DNA of 64,000 nt from CAZALT01 sp964485515 (GCA_964485515.1 CAZALT010000001.1:38568-102567); one strand, 5' to 3'; numbered from the stretch's first letter, positions 40,430 through 49,650 are shown. Notes: a model not told the origin generated them from the sequence alone. Made by a program: numbers and translations.

Positions 40430-42145
40430 CTACTCGAACCAGGTCTGGGTGAGGAAGGTGACCGCACCGAAGCCACCCGGCCCGCCGATGGGCCAGGCCG
40501 CTTCGCCGTTCGGCAGCGGGCCGTTGGTGATGCCACGGACGCTGTTCTGGGCGACCACGACGGCCTGTACGTGGTCGAGCCAGATGTAGGGCAGACCAGC
40601 GTTGAGCTGGGTCTGGACCGTCTCGTAGGCGGCGTAGCGAGCATCGAAGTCGGTCGAGGACCGACCGTCTTCAAGGGCGGCATCGAGGATGGGGTCGACG
40701 TTGCGGGCGAAGTTCAGGCCGAGCCCGCCGACGTCGGCCGCGTTGGTTCCGGACCACCACAGGTACTCGTAGTCGGGGTCGAGCCCACCGAACTGGCGCC
40801 ACTCGAGAGCCTGGAAGTTGCCGAGCGCCGCCATCGTGACGAAGTCGTCCTGGGGCACGACGTCGATCGTCACCTGGATGCCCACGGCTTGGAACTGGGC
40901 CTGCAAGGTCTCGAGGCCCATGCGGTTGTCACCGCTGTTGTACATGGTGAAGGCCAGCGGTTCACCGGTCTCGGCGGTGTACTGCGCCACCAGCTCCTGG
41001 GCCTTCGCCGGGTCGTACTCCGGGTACGGGGTCTCGGCGTACCACTTCGAGGACTCACGGAACGGGCCGTTGGCGAGCTCGAAGAGGTTCGCGTTCATGA
41101 TCTCGTTGTACTGGGCCGTGTCGGTCGCATGGGCCAGCGCCTGGCGGGCGAGGATGTTGTCGAACGGCGCGGATGCGGTGTTGAGCATGATGACGTCTTC
41201 CTCACGCTCGCCTTCGTCGACCACGATCTGGATCTGCCCCGCCTTGCCCTCGTCGAGGAACTTCTTGATGTTCTCGGCGTCGTTGAACATGGCCATGGAG
41301 AGGGGGTTGGACCCGCTCATCGAGGCCCCGCGGGCCGGTTGATCCGGGATGATGCGGAAGGTGACCCCGTCGAGGTAGGGGAGTGCCCGACCGTCGGCAT
41401 CGGTCTGCCAGTAGTTCTCGTTGCGCTCGGTCACGACCTCGCGGTCGAGGGTCCGGTTCTTGAACACGAACGGGCCGGTACCGATCGGCCGGTCGCCCGC
41501 CGCGGCCGCATCCAGGGCGAGCTGCTCGGGTGCGGCGATCATGCCGAGCTGTCCGGTGAGGAACACGGGGAGCGACGACCAGGGCGTGGCGGTCGTGATG
41601 TTCACCGCGAGCGGATCGGCGGGATCGACCTCGACGGTCTCGATGTTCTTGATGGTGAAGCTGACGAGCAGGCTGTTCTTGGCTGCGTCGAACTGGCCCT
41701 TCACCGCGGCACCGTCGAGCGGTTGGCCGTTGTGGAACGTGATGCCCGGACGGACCTTGATGTTCCACTGGGTGAAGTCGTCGTTGGGGGTGAGGGACTC
41801 GGCGAGGTAGGGCTGGGTGGCGCCGTCGGCGTCGAAGGCGACCAGGGGGTCGTAGATGGCGAGACCGACGGTGGTGCCGGATCCGGCGAAGCGGTTGTTG
41901 GCCGGGTTGAGGCCATCGGTCTCGGCTTCGAGTCCGTAGGTGAGGGTGCCGCCCTGCTTCGGGTCCCCCTGCGGAGCGATCGTCACGGTCGCCGAGTCGA
42001 GCGTGGTGTCCTGGGTGACGCCCTCGCCGCCCTCGGACGAGTCGTCGGACGATCCGCACGCGGTGGCGCCGACGAGCAGGGCGACCGCCACGGTCGCCGA
42101 GACGAGCCATCGGTCGCGGATGCAAGCTCGTGATGGTGTGAGCAT
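40430..42145 (-). CDS. Oligopeptide-binding lipoprotein, solute-binding family 5 (OppA-like)
   Basis: 571 residues. N-terminal signal peptide with hydrophobic core (WLVSATVAVALLVGATAC) and a lipobox Cys at about residue 30, then Ser/Glu-rich linker and a SBP_bac_5 domain (GGTLTYGLEAETDGLNPANN; YDPLVAFDADG; FTQWNIKVRPGITFHNGQPL). A lipoprotein on the outer face of the membrane that delivers peptides or similar solutes to the permease. First gene of the operon; upstream lies a good TTGACA/TACGTT promoter. Confidence 0.94.
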   Translation of the reverse strand: MLTPSRACIRDRWLVSATVAVALLVGATACGSSDDSSEGGEGVTQDTTLDSATVTIAPQGDPKQGGTLTYGLEAETDGLNPANNRFAGSGTTVGLAIYDPLVAFDADGATQPYLAESLTPNDDFTQWNIKVRPGITFHNGQPLDGAAVKGQFDAAKNSLLVSFTIKNIETVEVDPADPLAVNITTATPWSSLPVFLTGQLGMIAAPEQLALDAAAAGDRPIGTGPFVFKNRTLDREVVTERNENYWQTDADGRALPYLDGVTFRIIPDQPARGASMSGSNPLSMAMFNDAENIKKFLDEGKAGQIQIVVDEGEREEDVIMLNTASAPFDNILARQALAHATDTAQYNEIMNANLFELANGPFRESSKWYAETPYPEYDPAKAQELVAQYTAETGEPLAFTMYNSGDNRMGLETLQAQFQAVGIQVTIDVVPQDDFVTMAALGNFQALEWRQFGGLDPDYEYLWWSGTNAADVGGLGLNFARNVDPILDAALEDGRSSTDFDARYAAYETVQTQLNAGLPYIWLDHVQAVVVAQNSVRGITNGPLPNGEAAWPIGGPGGFGAVTFLTQTWFE

Positions 42146-42243
42146 GGTGGTTTCCCCCTACGGATCGTTGACCGTCGTCGCCGAACGCCGGATGGCCGCA
42201 CCCCCTGCAGCCTTGTGACCCTCGACACACTGCCTACCTGGTC

Positions 42244-42273
42244 AACGTAGGACCGTCATTGTCCGAATGTCAA
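42244..42273 (-). promoter_or_regulatory. Promoter of the opp operon
   Basis: Minus strand TTGACA (42268-42273), 18-nt spacer, TACGTT (42244-42249); about 90 nt of leader before ATG 42145. A near-consensus -35. Confidence 0.6.
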
Positions 42274-42356
42274 TAACCTCCCGTCGACGGCCGGCCTGGC
42301 CCGCACTCGCTGAGCGAAGCGCGGGGGAAGTCCCAGAAAGGAGCTCTCGGCCCACC

Positions 42357-42362
42357 TATACT
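42357..42362 (+). promoter_or_regulatory. -10 box for the methyltransferase gene
   Basis: TATACT, 9 nt before GTG 42372, no Shine-Dalgarno in between. Supports the GTG start. Confidence 0.4.
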
Positions 42363-42371
42363 CCCGACCCC

Positions 42372-43145
42372 GTGGCCAGCACCCAGCAGCATCCTCCCCA
42401 CCCTCCCGACGGCGCATTCGACGACGTGTTCCGCTCCATCGCCCACGTGCAGGGGTGGATGACCCGAGCACAGGCCGAGCGCTTGTGGGATCGATCGAGC
42501 GAGCTGCGCTCCGGGGATCGCATCGTCGAGATCGGCAGCTTCCAGGGCCGGTCGGCCATCGTGCTCGCCAGCGCGGCAGCCGAGGGCGTCACCATCACGA
42601 CCATCGACCCGCACGGCGGAAACGACCGCGGTCCCCAGGAGATCGAAGGGTTCGTCGAGGAGGCCGAGGGCGACCACCAGAGCTTCCTGGCCAACCTCGA
42701 GGCTGCGGGCGTGCGCGACCGCATCGACCACCTGCGCGAGTACTCCGACGCCGCCCTGCCCCACGTGCCCGGACGCGTCGAGCTGCTCTACATCGACGGA
42801 GCGCACCGCTACAAGCCAGCGGTGACCGACATCCGCGACTGGGGGGCCAAGGTCGCCGACGGGGGCACGCTGCTCATCCACGACTGCTTCTCGTCGATCG
42901 GGGTCACCCTCGCGCTCATGGCCACGACGTTCACGGGCAAGCACTTCCGCTACGTCGGTCGCTCGGGCTCCATGGCGGAGTTCCGCCGCACCCGCCTCAG
43001 CCCCAGGCAACGCCTGGCCAACCTCGGCGCCCAGTGCGCCCAGCTCCCGTGGTTCGCCCGCAACGTGGTGCTCAAGGTCCTCATCACCCTCAAGGCCAAG
43101 CCGCTCTACCGCTTGCTCGGGAGCGACGGCGAGTGGCCGTACTGA
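42372..43145 (+). CDS. Class I SAM-dependent methyltransferase
   Basis: 257 residues from GTG 42372. Motif I VEIGSFQGRSAIVLA, motif II TTIDPHGGND, and LLYIDGAHRYKPAVTDIRDWGAKVADGGTLLIHDCF match Methyltransf_24 enzymes. The C-terminus is basic and amphipathic (LSPRQRLANLGAQ...), perhaps membrane-contacting. The acceptor is unknown; its relatives often sit in glycan or natural-product loci. The last 13 nt overlap the next gene. Confidence 0.85.
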   Translation: MASTQQHPPHPPDGAFDDVFRSIAHVQGWMTRAQAERLWDRSSELRSGDRIVEIGSFQGRSAIVLASAAAEGVTITTIDPHGGNDRGPQEIEGFVEEAEGDHQSFLANLEAAGVRDRIDHLREYSDAALPHVPGRVELLYIDGAHRYKPAVTDIRDWGAKVADGGTLLIHDCFSSIGVTLALMATTFTGKHFRYVGRSGSMAEFRRTRLSPRQRLANLGAQCAQLPWFARNVVLKVLITLKAKPLYRLLGSDGEWPY

Positions 43146-44533
43146 TCGACGACCTCGTCGACATCGTGGGGACGGCCAACGTCCTCACCCGCCAAGACGT
43201 CGTCGACGGCTTCGTGAACGACTGGACCGGGCGGTTCTCGGGTCGCACGCCGGCCGTGGTCCGGCCGGCCGACACCGCCGAGGTGGCGCGAATCGTGCAG
43301 CTCTGCGTCGAGACGGGCACGGCGATCGTTCCCCAGGGCGGCAACACCGGCCTCGTCGGAGGTGGGGTGCCCCTCGACGGCGAGCTCGTGGTCAGCCTGC
43401 GCCGGCTCGACTCGCTCGGACCCGTCGACCGCGTGGGACACCAGGTGACCGCAGGTGCAGGCGTGACGATCGAAGCGCTCCAGCGCCACGCTCGGGCATC
43501 CCGACTCGACTACGCCATCGACCTCGGGTCCCGCGGTTCGTCCACGGTCGGCGGCACGATCGCGACCAACGCCGGGGGCGTGCACGTCCTGCGGTGGGGC
43601 GGGACGCGCGCCCAGGTCCTCGGCGTCGAAGCCGTGCTCGGCGACGGCTCGGTCGTCTCGCACCTCGAGGGGCTCGTCAAGGACAACACCGGCTACGACC
43701 TCGCGGCCCTGCTGTGCGGGAGCGAGGGAACGCTAGGCCTCGTCACCGCGGCGCGACTCCGCCTCGTACCGACCTACGAGGCCACCGTCACGGCGCTCAT
43801 CGCGTTCGAGTCGGTGCCCGACGCCGTCGCGGCGGTGGGCGAGTGGCGCCATCGCATCGAGTGCCTCGACGCGGCCGAGATCTTCTTTCAGCCCGGTCTC
43901 GACCTCGTCGAATCGGTGCAGGGGCTTCGGGCGCCGTTCGCCGAGCGCTGGCCCGTCTACGTGCTCATCCAGGCCTCGGCCCACCGCGACCCCACCGACG
44001 CACTCGCCGAAGCCGTCGGAGCCGTGAGCTCGGTGCGCGACGTCGCGGTGGCCAGCGACGCCGGCACGAGGGCGGAGCTGTGGCGCTACCGCGAGGAGCA
44101 CACGCTCGCCATCAACACGCTCGGCGCTCCCCACAAGCTCGACGTCACGCTGCCCACCGACGCGCTCGCCGCCTTCATCGAGACGGTCCCGGGCGTGGTC
44201 GCCTCGGTCGCCCCCGACGCCCAGACCTGGCTGTTCGGCCACGTCGGCGACGGCAACGTGCACGTCAACGTCACGGGCGTCGCGTCGGGCGACGAATCGG
44301 TCGACGAAGTCGTCCTCGAGCTCGTCGCCGCCCACCACGGTTCGATCAGCGCCGAGCACGGCATCGGCCGGGCCAAGCGCCGCTTCTTGCACCTGGCGCG
44401 GTCCGACGCCGAGGTCGCCGCCTACCGCCGGATCAAAGCCGCGCTCGATCCCGCCGGCATCCTCAACCCCAACGTCTTGATCCCACCCGAGGCGCCGGCC
44501 GCCTCACCAGCACCGGTCTCGCCCGAGGCCTGA
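43133..44533 (+). CDS. FAD-linked 2-hydroxyacid dehydrogenase (GlcD/D-lactate dehydrogenase family)
   Basis: 466 residues from GTG 43133 with GGGAG upstream. PCMH-type FAD domain (VPQGGNTGLVGGGVPLDGELVVSL; GSRGSSTVGGTIATNAGG; SEGTLGLVTAARLRLVP) and FAD-oxidase C domain (HVGDGNVHVNV; SAEHGIGRAKRRF; AALDPAGILNPN). Oxidises a D-2-hydroxyacid such as D-lactate, glycolate or D-2-hydroxyglutarate; which one cannot be told. Confidence 0.92.
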   Translation: MAVLIDDLVDIVGTANVLTRQDVVDGFVNDWTGRFSGRTPAVVRPADTAEVARIVQLCVETGTAIVPQGGNTGLVGGGVPLDGELVVSLRRLDSLGPVDRVGHQVTAGAGVTIEALQRHARASRLDYAIDLGSRGSSTVGGTIATNAGGVHVLRWGGTRAQVLGVEAVLGDGSVVSHLEGLVKDNTGYDLAALLCGSEGTLGLVTAARLRLVPTYEATVTALIAFESVPDAVAAVGEWRHRIECLDAAEIFFQPGLDLVESVQGLRAPFAERWPVYVLIQASAHRDPTDALAEAVGAVSSVRDVAVASDAGTRAELWRYREEHTLAINTLGAPHKLDVTLPTDALAAFIETVPGVVASVAPDAQTWLFGHVGDGNVHVNVTGVASGDESVDEVVLELVAAHHGSISAEHGIGRAKRRFLHLARSDAEVAAYRRIKAALDPAGILNPNVLIPPEAPAASPAPVSPEA

Positions 44534-44559
44534 CCACCGGTCGGCCCGTCTCGTACCGG

Positions 44560-44565
44560 TAGCGT
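44560..44565 (+). promoter_or_regulatory. -10 box for the glycerophosphodiesterase gene
   Basis: TAGCGT, 7 nt before GTG 44573, no Shine-Dalgarno. Confidence 0.45.
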
Positions 44566-44572
44566 CGGCACG

Positions 44573-45334
44573 GTGATCCCCACGCTCGCGTTCCTCGATG
44601 CACCCGGACCGCTCGCCATCGCCCATCGGGGCGGCGCGGGGGACTGGCCCGAGAACTCGATGCGGGCCTTCGAGGGCGCCGTCGACCTCGGGTTCCGGTA
44701 CGTCGAGACCGACGTCCACGCCACGAGCGACGGCGTCGTGGTCGCGTTCCACGACGACCACCTCGATCGCGTGACCGACCGGGCGGGTCGCATCGCAGAG
44801 CTGCCCTGGTCCGAGGTCCGCCGAGCGCGGATCGACGGGACCGAGCCGATCCCGCTCCTCGAGGACCTCCTCGGCACGTGGCCCCAGCTCCGCATCAACA
44901 TCGATCCCAAGGAGGACGCGGTCGTCGAGCCGCTGGTGGCGGTGATCGCCAAGACCGCGGCGCTCGACCGGGTGTGCATCGGTGCGTTCTCCGACCACCG
45001 GATCGATCGTGTCCGCGACGCCCTCGGCGACCGCTTGTGCACCGGGCTCGGCCCGATGGCGACCGCTCGCTTGCGCACTGCGAGCTTCGGCGTGCCGGTG
45101 GGCCACATCACCGGCGCTTGCGCGCAGGTCCCCACCCACGCCAAGGGCGTCCCGCTCGTCGACATGCGCTTCGTCACCGAGGCCCACGATCGAGGCCTCG
45201 ACGTGCACGTGTGGACGATCGACGAGCCCGACGAGATGGATCGGCTCCTCGACCTCGGCGTCGACGGGATCATGACCGACCGCCCGGCAGTGCTGAGATC
45301 CGTGCTGCAACGCCGCGGCCAGTGGTTCGGCTGA
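44573..45334 (+). CDS. Glycerophosphodiester phosphodiesterase
   Basis: 253 residues from a GTG. GDPD core: AHRGGAGDWPENSMRAF (catalytic His-Arg), ETDVHATSDGVVVAFHDDHLDRVTD (metal ligands Glu/Asp and second His), INIDPKED, and HVWTIDEPDEMDRLLDLGVDGIMTDRP. Cytoplasmic (no signal peptide). Hydrolyses glycerophosphodiesters to glycerol-3-phosphate and an alcohol in phospholipid turnover. Confidence 0.93.
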   Translation: MIPTLAFLDAPGPLAIAHRGGAGDWPENSMRAFEGAVDLGFRYVETDVHATSDGVVVAFHDDHLDRVTDRAGRIAELPWSEVRRARIDGTEPIPLLEDLLGTWPQLRINIDPKEDAVVEPLVAVIAKTAALDRVCIGAFSDHRIDRVRDALGDRLCTGLGPMATARLRTASFGVPVGHITGACAQVPTHAKGVPLVDMRFVTEAHDRGLDVHVWTIDEPDEMDRLLDLGVDGIMTDRPAVLRSVLQRRGQWFG

Positions 45335-45395
45335 CCTACCGGATCGCCAGGACCGACGAGGACCGGGACCCGCCGACCGATACCCTCGTGGCCCG

Positions 45396-46181
45396 ATGGA
45401 CCTCACCGAGCGCTTCGCGGAGCTGGTGGCACGCCCCGACCCCGACATCGCGCTCGACGAGGCGGCCCTGCTCATCGCCGGTCACGCCAACCCCGCGATC
45501 GACCTCGCCCATGAGCTGGCCCGCATCGACGCCCTCGCCGGGGCCATCCGCACGCCGACGCTGGACGGCCTGGTGCAGCACCTCTTCGTCGACGAAGGGT
45601 TCGCGGGAAACCGGGTCAACTACTACGACCCGTCGAATTCCTTCCTCCCCGACGTCGTCACCCGTCGCCTCGGCATCCCGATCACGCTCGCCGTGCTCGC
45701 CATCAGCGTCGGCCGGCGCGTCGGCGTGCCGCTCGACGGGGTCGGCATGCCCGGACACTTCCTGCTGCGCGACAAGGTCGACCCCGAGGTGTTCGTGGAC
45801 CCGTTCGCGGCGGGCGCCCGCCTCGACCGCCGGGCCTGCGCGCGCCTGTTCCACGCCCTTCAGGGCGACGAGGTCCCCTTCGTCGACACCTACATCGACG
45901 CTGTCCCGACGATCGCGATCGTGACCCGCATGCTCGCCAACCTCCGGGGGATCTACACCGCCGTGGGTGACCGGCGTTCGCTGCGCTGGGTGCTCCAACT
46001 CCGCACGCTCGTACCCGGCGCCGCTCCCGAGGACCGATGTGAGCTGGCCGACCTGCTCGCCACCACCGGTCGCTTCGACGCCGCGGCCCGAGAGCTCGAC
46101 GTGCTCGCCGCCGATCTCGGCGGGTCGCTGGGCGACGAGTACGCGGCGCGGGCGGGCCAGCTCCGTGCCCGCCTGAACTGA
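45396..46181 (+). CDS. SirB1/transglutaminase-like family protein with TPR tail
   Basis: 261 residues. FAGNRVNYYDPSNSFLPDVVTRRLGIPITLAVLAISVGRRVGVPLDGVGMPGHFLLR is the SirB1 (transglutaminase-like) signature; the last 100 residues look like two TPR helices (LRWVLQLRTLVPGA... DLLATTGRFDAAAREL). The typical catalytic Cys is not evident, as in many SirB1 proteins. A TACCCT box lies 9 nt before the ATG. Molecular role unknown. Confidence 0.85.
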   Translation: MDLTERFAELVARPDPDIALDEAALLIAGHANPAIDLAHELARIDALAGAIRTPTLDGLVQHLFVDEGFAGNRVNYYDPSNSFLPDVVTRRLGIPITLAVLAISVGRRVGVPLDGVGMPGHFLLRDKVDPEVFVDPFAAGARLDRRACARLFHALQGDEVPFVDTYIDAVPTIAIVTRMLANLRGIYTAVGDRRSLRWVLQLRTLVPGAAPEDRCELADLLATTGRFDAAARELDVLAADLGGSLGDEYAARAGQLRARLN

Positions 46182-46196
46182 GCGTCGGTACCGCAC

Positions 46197-46664
46197 ATGG
46201 CCTGGTTCGCGGTGGTGGTCCTGGTCGCCGGCGTGGTGTTGCTCGCCGTGGGCCGAAACCGAGCACGCCGTGGTCGCCCCGGCGCTGCCACCGACGAGTT
46301 GGTCGTCGACGACGTCGGGGCGCGGCGTTCGATGATCGACGGTCGACGCGAGGGCGTCGACTGGGTCGATCTGACCCGCGTCGAGGTCGTCCACGCCCGA
46401 CGTGGACCGCACGCCGAGGCCGGGGGCGTCGTCATGCTCGCCGGGGACGCGGCGCGCGGGTGCCTCGTCCCGTTGAACCGCATCGGCGATTCGCAGCTGC
46501 TCGAGCGGCTCGCCCAGCTTCCCGGCTTCGACGTCGATCGCTTCGTCCGAGCGCTTCAGGACACCGACGGCGGTGACATCGCGTGCTGGGTGCGCCCTGG
46601 CGGAGCCGGCGACGGCGACCTCGGTGACGGCCCACCGGGCGGACGTGACCGAGGAAACAGCTGA
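46197..46664 (+). CDS. Uncharacterised membrane-anchored protein (155 aa)
   Basis: 155 residues. One N-terminal hydrophobic helix (AWFAVVVLVAGVVLLAVG), a basic stop-transfer segment, then a soluble domain with a PH-like beta pattern (DGRREGVDWVDLTRVEVVHARRG; AARGCLVPLNRIGDSQLLERL). A Gly/Asp-rich tail ends the protein. 15 nt after the SirB1-like gene, so probably in the same operon. No family recognised. Confidence 0.6.
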   Translation: MAWFAVVVLVAGVVLLAVGRNRARRGRPGAATDELVVDDVGARRSMIDGRREGVDWVDLTRVEVVHARRGPHAEAGGVVMLAGDAARGCLVPLNRIGDSQLLERLAQLPGFDVDRFVRALQDTDGGDIACWVRPGGAGDGDLGDGPPGGRDRGNS

Positions 46665-46693
46665 AACGCCCTGGGGGCGGTGGCCCGGGCCGG

Positions 46694-46699
46694 TAGCGT
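46694..46699 (+). promoter_or_regulatory. -10 box for pyruvate kinase
   Basis: TAGCGT, 7 nt before ATG 46707, no Shine-Dalgarno: leaderless-type start. Confidence 0.45.
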
Positions 46700-46706
46700 T
46701 GTGTCC

Positions 46707-48137
46707 ATGTCACGGCGCACGAAGATCATCGCCACCATCGGACCCGCGTGCGATTCCGACGCCACGTTGAAGGGCATGATCGAGGCGGGCATGGACGTCG
46801 CCCGCATCGGCCTCGCCCACGAGACGCTCGACGAGGCGATCGCCCGCTTCGGGCGCATCCGCAAGGCCGCGGCCGACTTCGGTCGCCCGGTCGGCATCCT
46901 CGTCGACCTCCCGGGCCCGAAGGTGCGCTGCGGTCGCATGCCCGACGAGGGGCTCACGCTCAACGAGGGCGCGCAATTCTCCCTGGCGCCGGGCCACGGT
47001 TCGAGCACCGCCGAGGTGGTTGAGGTCGACTACGAGTCACTGCTGTCCGACGTGCACACCGGCGACACGCTGGCCTTCGGCGACGGCGCGGTCACCGTGC
47101 AGTCCCTCGGGCGTTCCGGGGATCGCATCGAGGTGCGGGTCATCCACGGCGGCGTGCTCAAGGGCCGACCGGGGCTGCACATCCCGTCGGACCGCCTGCG
47201 GATCACCACCCCGACACCGGAAGACCTCCGCATGCTCGACGCGTTCGTCGAGGTCGGCGCCGACATGGTGGCGCTGTCGTTCGTGCGGTCAGCCCATGAC
47301 ATCCGCCGGATCGGCACCGAGCCCTATCCCCGTGGCCCGCTCGTCATCGCCAAGATCGAGACCCGCGCTGCGGTCGAGAACCTCGAAGGCATCATCGAGG
47401 CGTCAGGCGGGGTCATGGTGGCCCGCGGCGACCTCGGCTCCGAGTTCCCCATCGAGGAGCTCCCGCACCTCCAGAAGACCATCATCCGCGAGTGCATCGC
47501 CCTGGGTCGTCCGGTCATCACCGCCACCCAGATGCTCGAGTCGATGATCCATGCGCCTTCGCCCACCCGGGCCGAGGCGTCCGACGTGGCCAATGCCGTG
47601 TTCGATGGCACCAGCTCGGTCATGTTGTCGGGCGAGACCGCCATCGGCATCGACCCGGTCCGCTCGGTCGCCACCATGGCCCGCATCGCCGAACGCGCCG
47701 ACGAGGAGTTCGACTACGACGCGTGGGCCTCCGAGCTCGAAGAGGTCCGTCGCTCGTCGCCCGAGGTGAGCGACCTCGTCACCGACGCCATGACGGCCGC
47801 CGCCCACCGGGCCGCGGCGCAAACCGGCGCCAGCGCCATCCTCTGCATCACCGCCAGCGGCTTCACCGTGCGGTCCATCGCCCGCTTCCGTCCCGAGGCC
47901 GAGATCCTCGGCTTCACCACCGACGAGCGCACCATGCGCCAGCTCACCATGAGCTGGGGCGCCACGCCCTACCTGCTGTCAGGCACCGAGCAGGGCGATT
48001 CGCTCATCCCCGAGGCCATCGAGAGCGCAGTTCGGGCCGGTGCCGTGCGCTCGGGCGACCTCGTCGCCGTGCTGTCGGGTTCGCCGATGCAGGGCGGGTC
48101 GGTCACCGACACGCTTCGCCTCGTCCAGATCCCCTAG
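46707..48137 (+). CDS. pyk: Pyruvate kinase, K+-independent-type residues
   Basis: 476 residues. Barrel motifs: TKIIATIGPACDS at the N-terminus, KIETRAAVENLEGII, GGVMVARGDLGSEFPIEELP, TATQMLESMIHAPSPTRAEASDVANAVFDGTSSVMLSGETAIG; the C-domain is complete. Converts phosphoenolpyruvate and ADP to pyruvate and ATP. Two odd features. The K+-site region reads VDLPGPKVRCG, with Lys where K+-dependent enzymes have Glu and Leu where they have Thr. The usual RLNFSHG is RIGLAHE, losing the Asn and Ser that bind the monovalent ion. It may be a divergent paralogue. Confidence 0.93.
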   Translation: MSRRTKIIATIGPACDSDATLKGMIEAGMDVARIGLAHETLDEAIARFGRIRKAAADFGRPVGILVDLPGPKVRCGRMPDEGLTLNEGAQFSLAPGHGSSTAEVVEVDYESLLSDVHTGDTLAFGDGAVTVQSLGRSGDRIEVRVIHGGVLKGRPGLHIPSDRLRITTPTPEDLRMLDAFVEVGADMVALSFVRSAHDIRRIGTEPYPRGPLVIAKIETRAAVENLEGIIEASGGVMVARGDLGSEFPIEELPHLQKTIIRECIALGRPVITATQMLESMIHAPSPTRAEASDVANAVFDGTSSVMLSGETAIGIDPVRSVATMARIAERADEEFDYDAWASELEEVRRSSPEVSDLVTDAMTAAAHRAAAQTGASAILCITASGFTVRSIARFRPEAEILGFTTDERTMRQLTMSWGATPYLLSGTEQGDSLIPEAIESAVRAGAVRSGDLVAVLSGSPMQGGSVTDTLRLVQIP

Positions 48138-48209
48138 CAGGCGACGCCCGTTGCCCCAACCGTCAGCTCACCTCGGCCTGTCCGCGTCCGCCAGTCGGAT
48201 CCGCGCCTG

Positions 48210-48998
48210 ATGCGGGGACGGTCCACCGTCGACGGCCTCGCCGTGTACCGGCGCGCCGCCACGCCGACCGGAGCTCCACGGGTCGTGATGGTGCACGGCG
48301 CCATGGACCGCGCCGCGGGCTTCGTGAAGGTTGGCCGGCACCTGACCGACCTCGACGTGGTTCGCTACGACCGTCGGGGCTACGGCCGGTCGAAGGGTGC
48401 AGGGCTCTCGGTTAGCTTCGAGACCCAGGGCGAGGACCTCCTGGCGGTCCTCGGCGAGGAGCCGGCGGTCCTGTTCGGCCACAGCGCCGGGGGAGTCGTC
48501 GCGCTCATCGCTGCAGCTCGCCGGCCCGACCTGGTGCGGGCGGTGTTCGCCTACGAGTCACCCACCCCGTGGGCCTCGTGGTACCCGCGGCGCGATCCCG
48601 TCGTCTCCGCCGCCGAGGCGAGCGATGCTCCGGAGTCGGTCGTACGTGACGCCGTCGACGGCTTCATGCACGCCGTGGTGGGCGAGCAGCGGTGGCGGTC
48701 GCTGAGCGACGGCACGCGGGAGCAGCGCTACACCGACGGCCGCGCGCTGCTCGTCGACCTGGACATCACCGCCACGACGACGCCGCCCTTCGACATCGGG
48801 AGGATCACCATGCCGGTGGTCGCCGCCCACGGCACCCTGTCGGGACAACGCCACCAGCGCAGCGCCCAGGGGCTGGCCGAGGAGATCCCCCACGCCGAGC
48901 TCCACGTCGTCGAGCGCAGCGGCCACACCGCCCCCGACACCCACCCCGCCGAGGTCGCCGCCCTCGTCCGACGAACCGTCGAGCGGGCAGGACCGTGA
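48210..48998 (+). CDS. Alpha/beta hydrolase
   Basis: 262 residues. Oxyanion-hole VHGAMDRAAGF, RRGYGRS, nucleophile elbow FGHSAGGVVAL (Ser about residue 93), and the C-terminal His in ERSGHTAPDTHPAEVA. Similar in layout to actinobacterial esterase/lipase-like hydrolases. Separated from pyruvate kinase by 72 nt. Substrate unknown. Confidence 0.87.
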   Translation: MRGRSTVDGLAVYRRAATPTGAPRVVMVHGAMDRAAGFVKVGRHLTDLDVVRYDRRGYGRSKGAGLSVSFETQGEDLLAVLGEEPAVLFGHSAGGVVALIAAARRPDLVRAVFAYESPTPWASWYPRRDPVVSAAEASDAPESVVRDAVDGFMHAVVGEQRWRSLSDGTREQRYTDGRALLVDLDITATTTPPFDIGRITMPVVAAHGTLSGQRHQRSAQGLAEEIPHAELHVVERSGHTAPDTHPAEVAALVRRTVERAGP

Positions 48999-49106
48999 TC
49001 GGGCGCTCCCATCACGGGGGTCGACGTGGACTCGCCAGCCGTCAGATCTCATGGTCCCCTCGCTCGGACGCGACGCTGATCGGGTCTTCGTTCGCTGTCC
49101 ACGCCG

Positions 49107-49112
49107 TAGAGT
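49107..49112 (+). promoter_or_regulatory. -10 box for DUF3151 gene
   Basis: TAGAGT, 6 nt before ATG 49119, no Shine-Dalgarno. Confidence 0.45.
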
Positions 49113-49118
49113 TCGGCC

Positions 49119-49565
49119 ATGTCTGACCACAAGCCCGTGAACCTGACGACCGCCGGCCCGCCCGAGACGGTGCTGCCCGACCCGCCGGGTGACGCGGCCG
49201 CCAGCTTGGAACGGGCGCTTCAGGCCCCCGAGGCCGACCGGCGGGCTGCGGTGGCCCAGGTCGTGGCGCAGCACCCGCGCTTCATCGATGCGTGGGCTGC
49301 GCTCGGTGCGCTCGGTCGTGACGACGTCGAGCGCTACGCCTACTACCGCATCGGCTACCACCGCGGCCTCGACCTGCTGCGGGCCAGTGGCTGGCGAGGC
49401 TCGGGCTACGTGCGGTGGAAGCACGAGACCAACCGCGGGTTCCTCCGCACGCTCGAAGGCCTGCGGGCCATGGCGGCCGAGATCCACGAGGACGACGAAG
49501 CCGAACGCTGCGCGCTGTTCCTGAACCAGCTCGACCCGTCGTGGCCGCCCGCCGACCTCGTCTAG
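49119..49565 (+). CDS. DUF3151 family protein
   Basis: 148 residues. The conserved pattern of DUF3151 is visible: PETVLPDPPGDAAASLERAL near the start, AQHPRFIDAWAALGALG, AYYRIGYHRGLDLLRASGWRGSG and NRGFLRTLEGLRAMAAEIHEDDEAERCALFLNQLDP. This family is restricted to actinobacteria and has no known function. Cytoplasmic. Followed by a hairpin terminator. Confidence 0.88.
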   Translation: MSDHKPVNLTTAGPPETVLPDPPGDAAASLERALQAPEADRRAAVAQVVAQHPRFIDAWAALGALGRDDVERYAYYRIGYHRGLDLLRASGWRGSGYVRWKHETNRGFLRTLEGLRAMAAEIHEDDEAERCALFLNQLDPSWPPADLV

Positions 49566-49585
49566 CTCCCGGCCCTACTTTCCAA

Positions 49586-49628
49586 ATCGGCGGAGCATTC
49601 GGCCGATCAGACCGGATCCTCCGCCGAT
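49586..49628. terminator. Hairpin between convergent DUF3151 and PPOX genes
   Basis: 10-bp arms atcggcggag (49586-49595) / ctccgccgat (49619-49628) with a 23-nt loop. Bidirectional terminator candidate. Confidence 0.5.
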
Positions 49629-49650
49629 CTCGGTCGTCAGATCTCGGGTG

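Noticed and set aside
36210..42145. Reading the opp cluster as a transferred island
   Set aside because: Base composition and codon use look like the neighbours, and no integrase, tRNA or direct repeats flank it.
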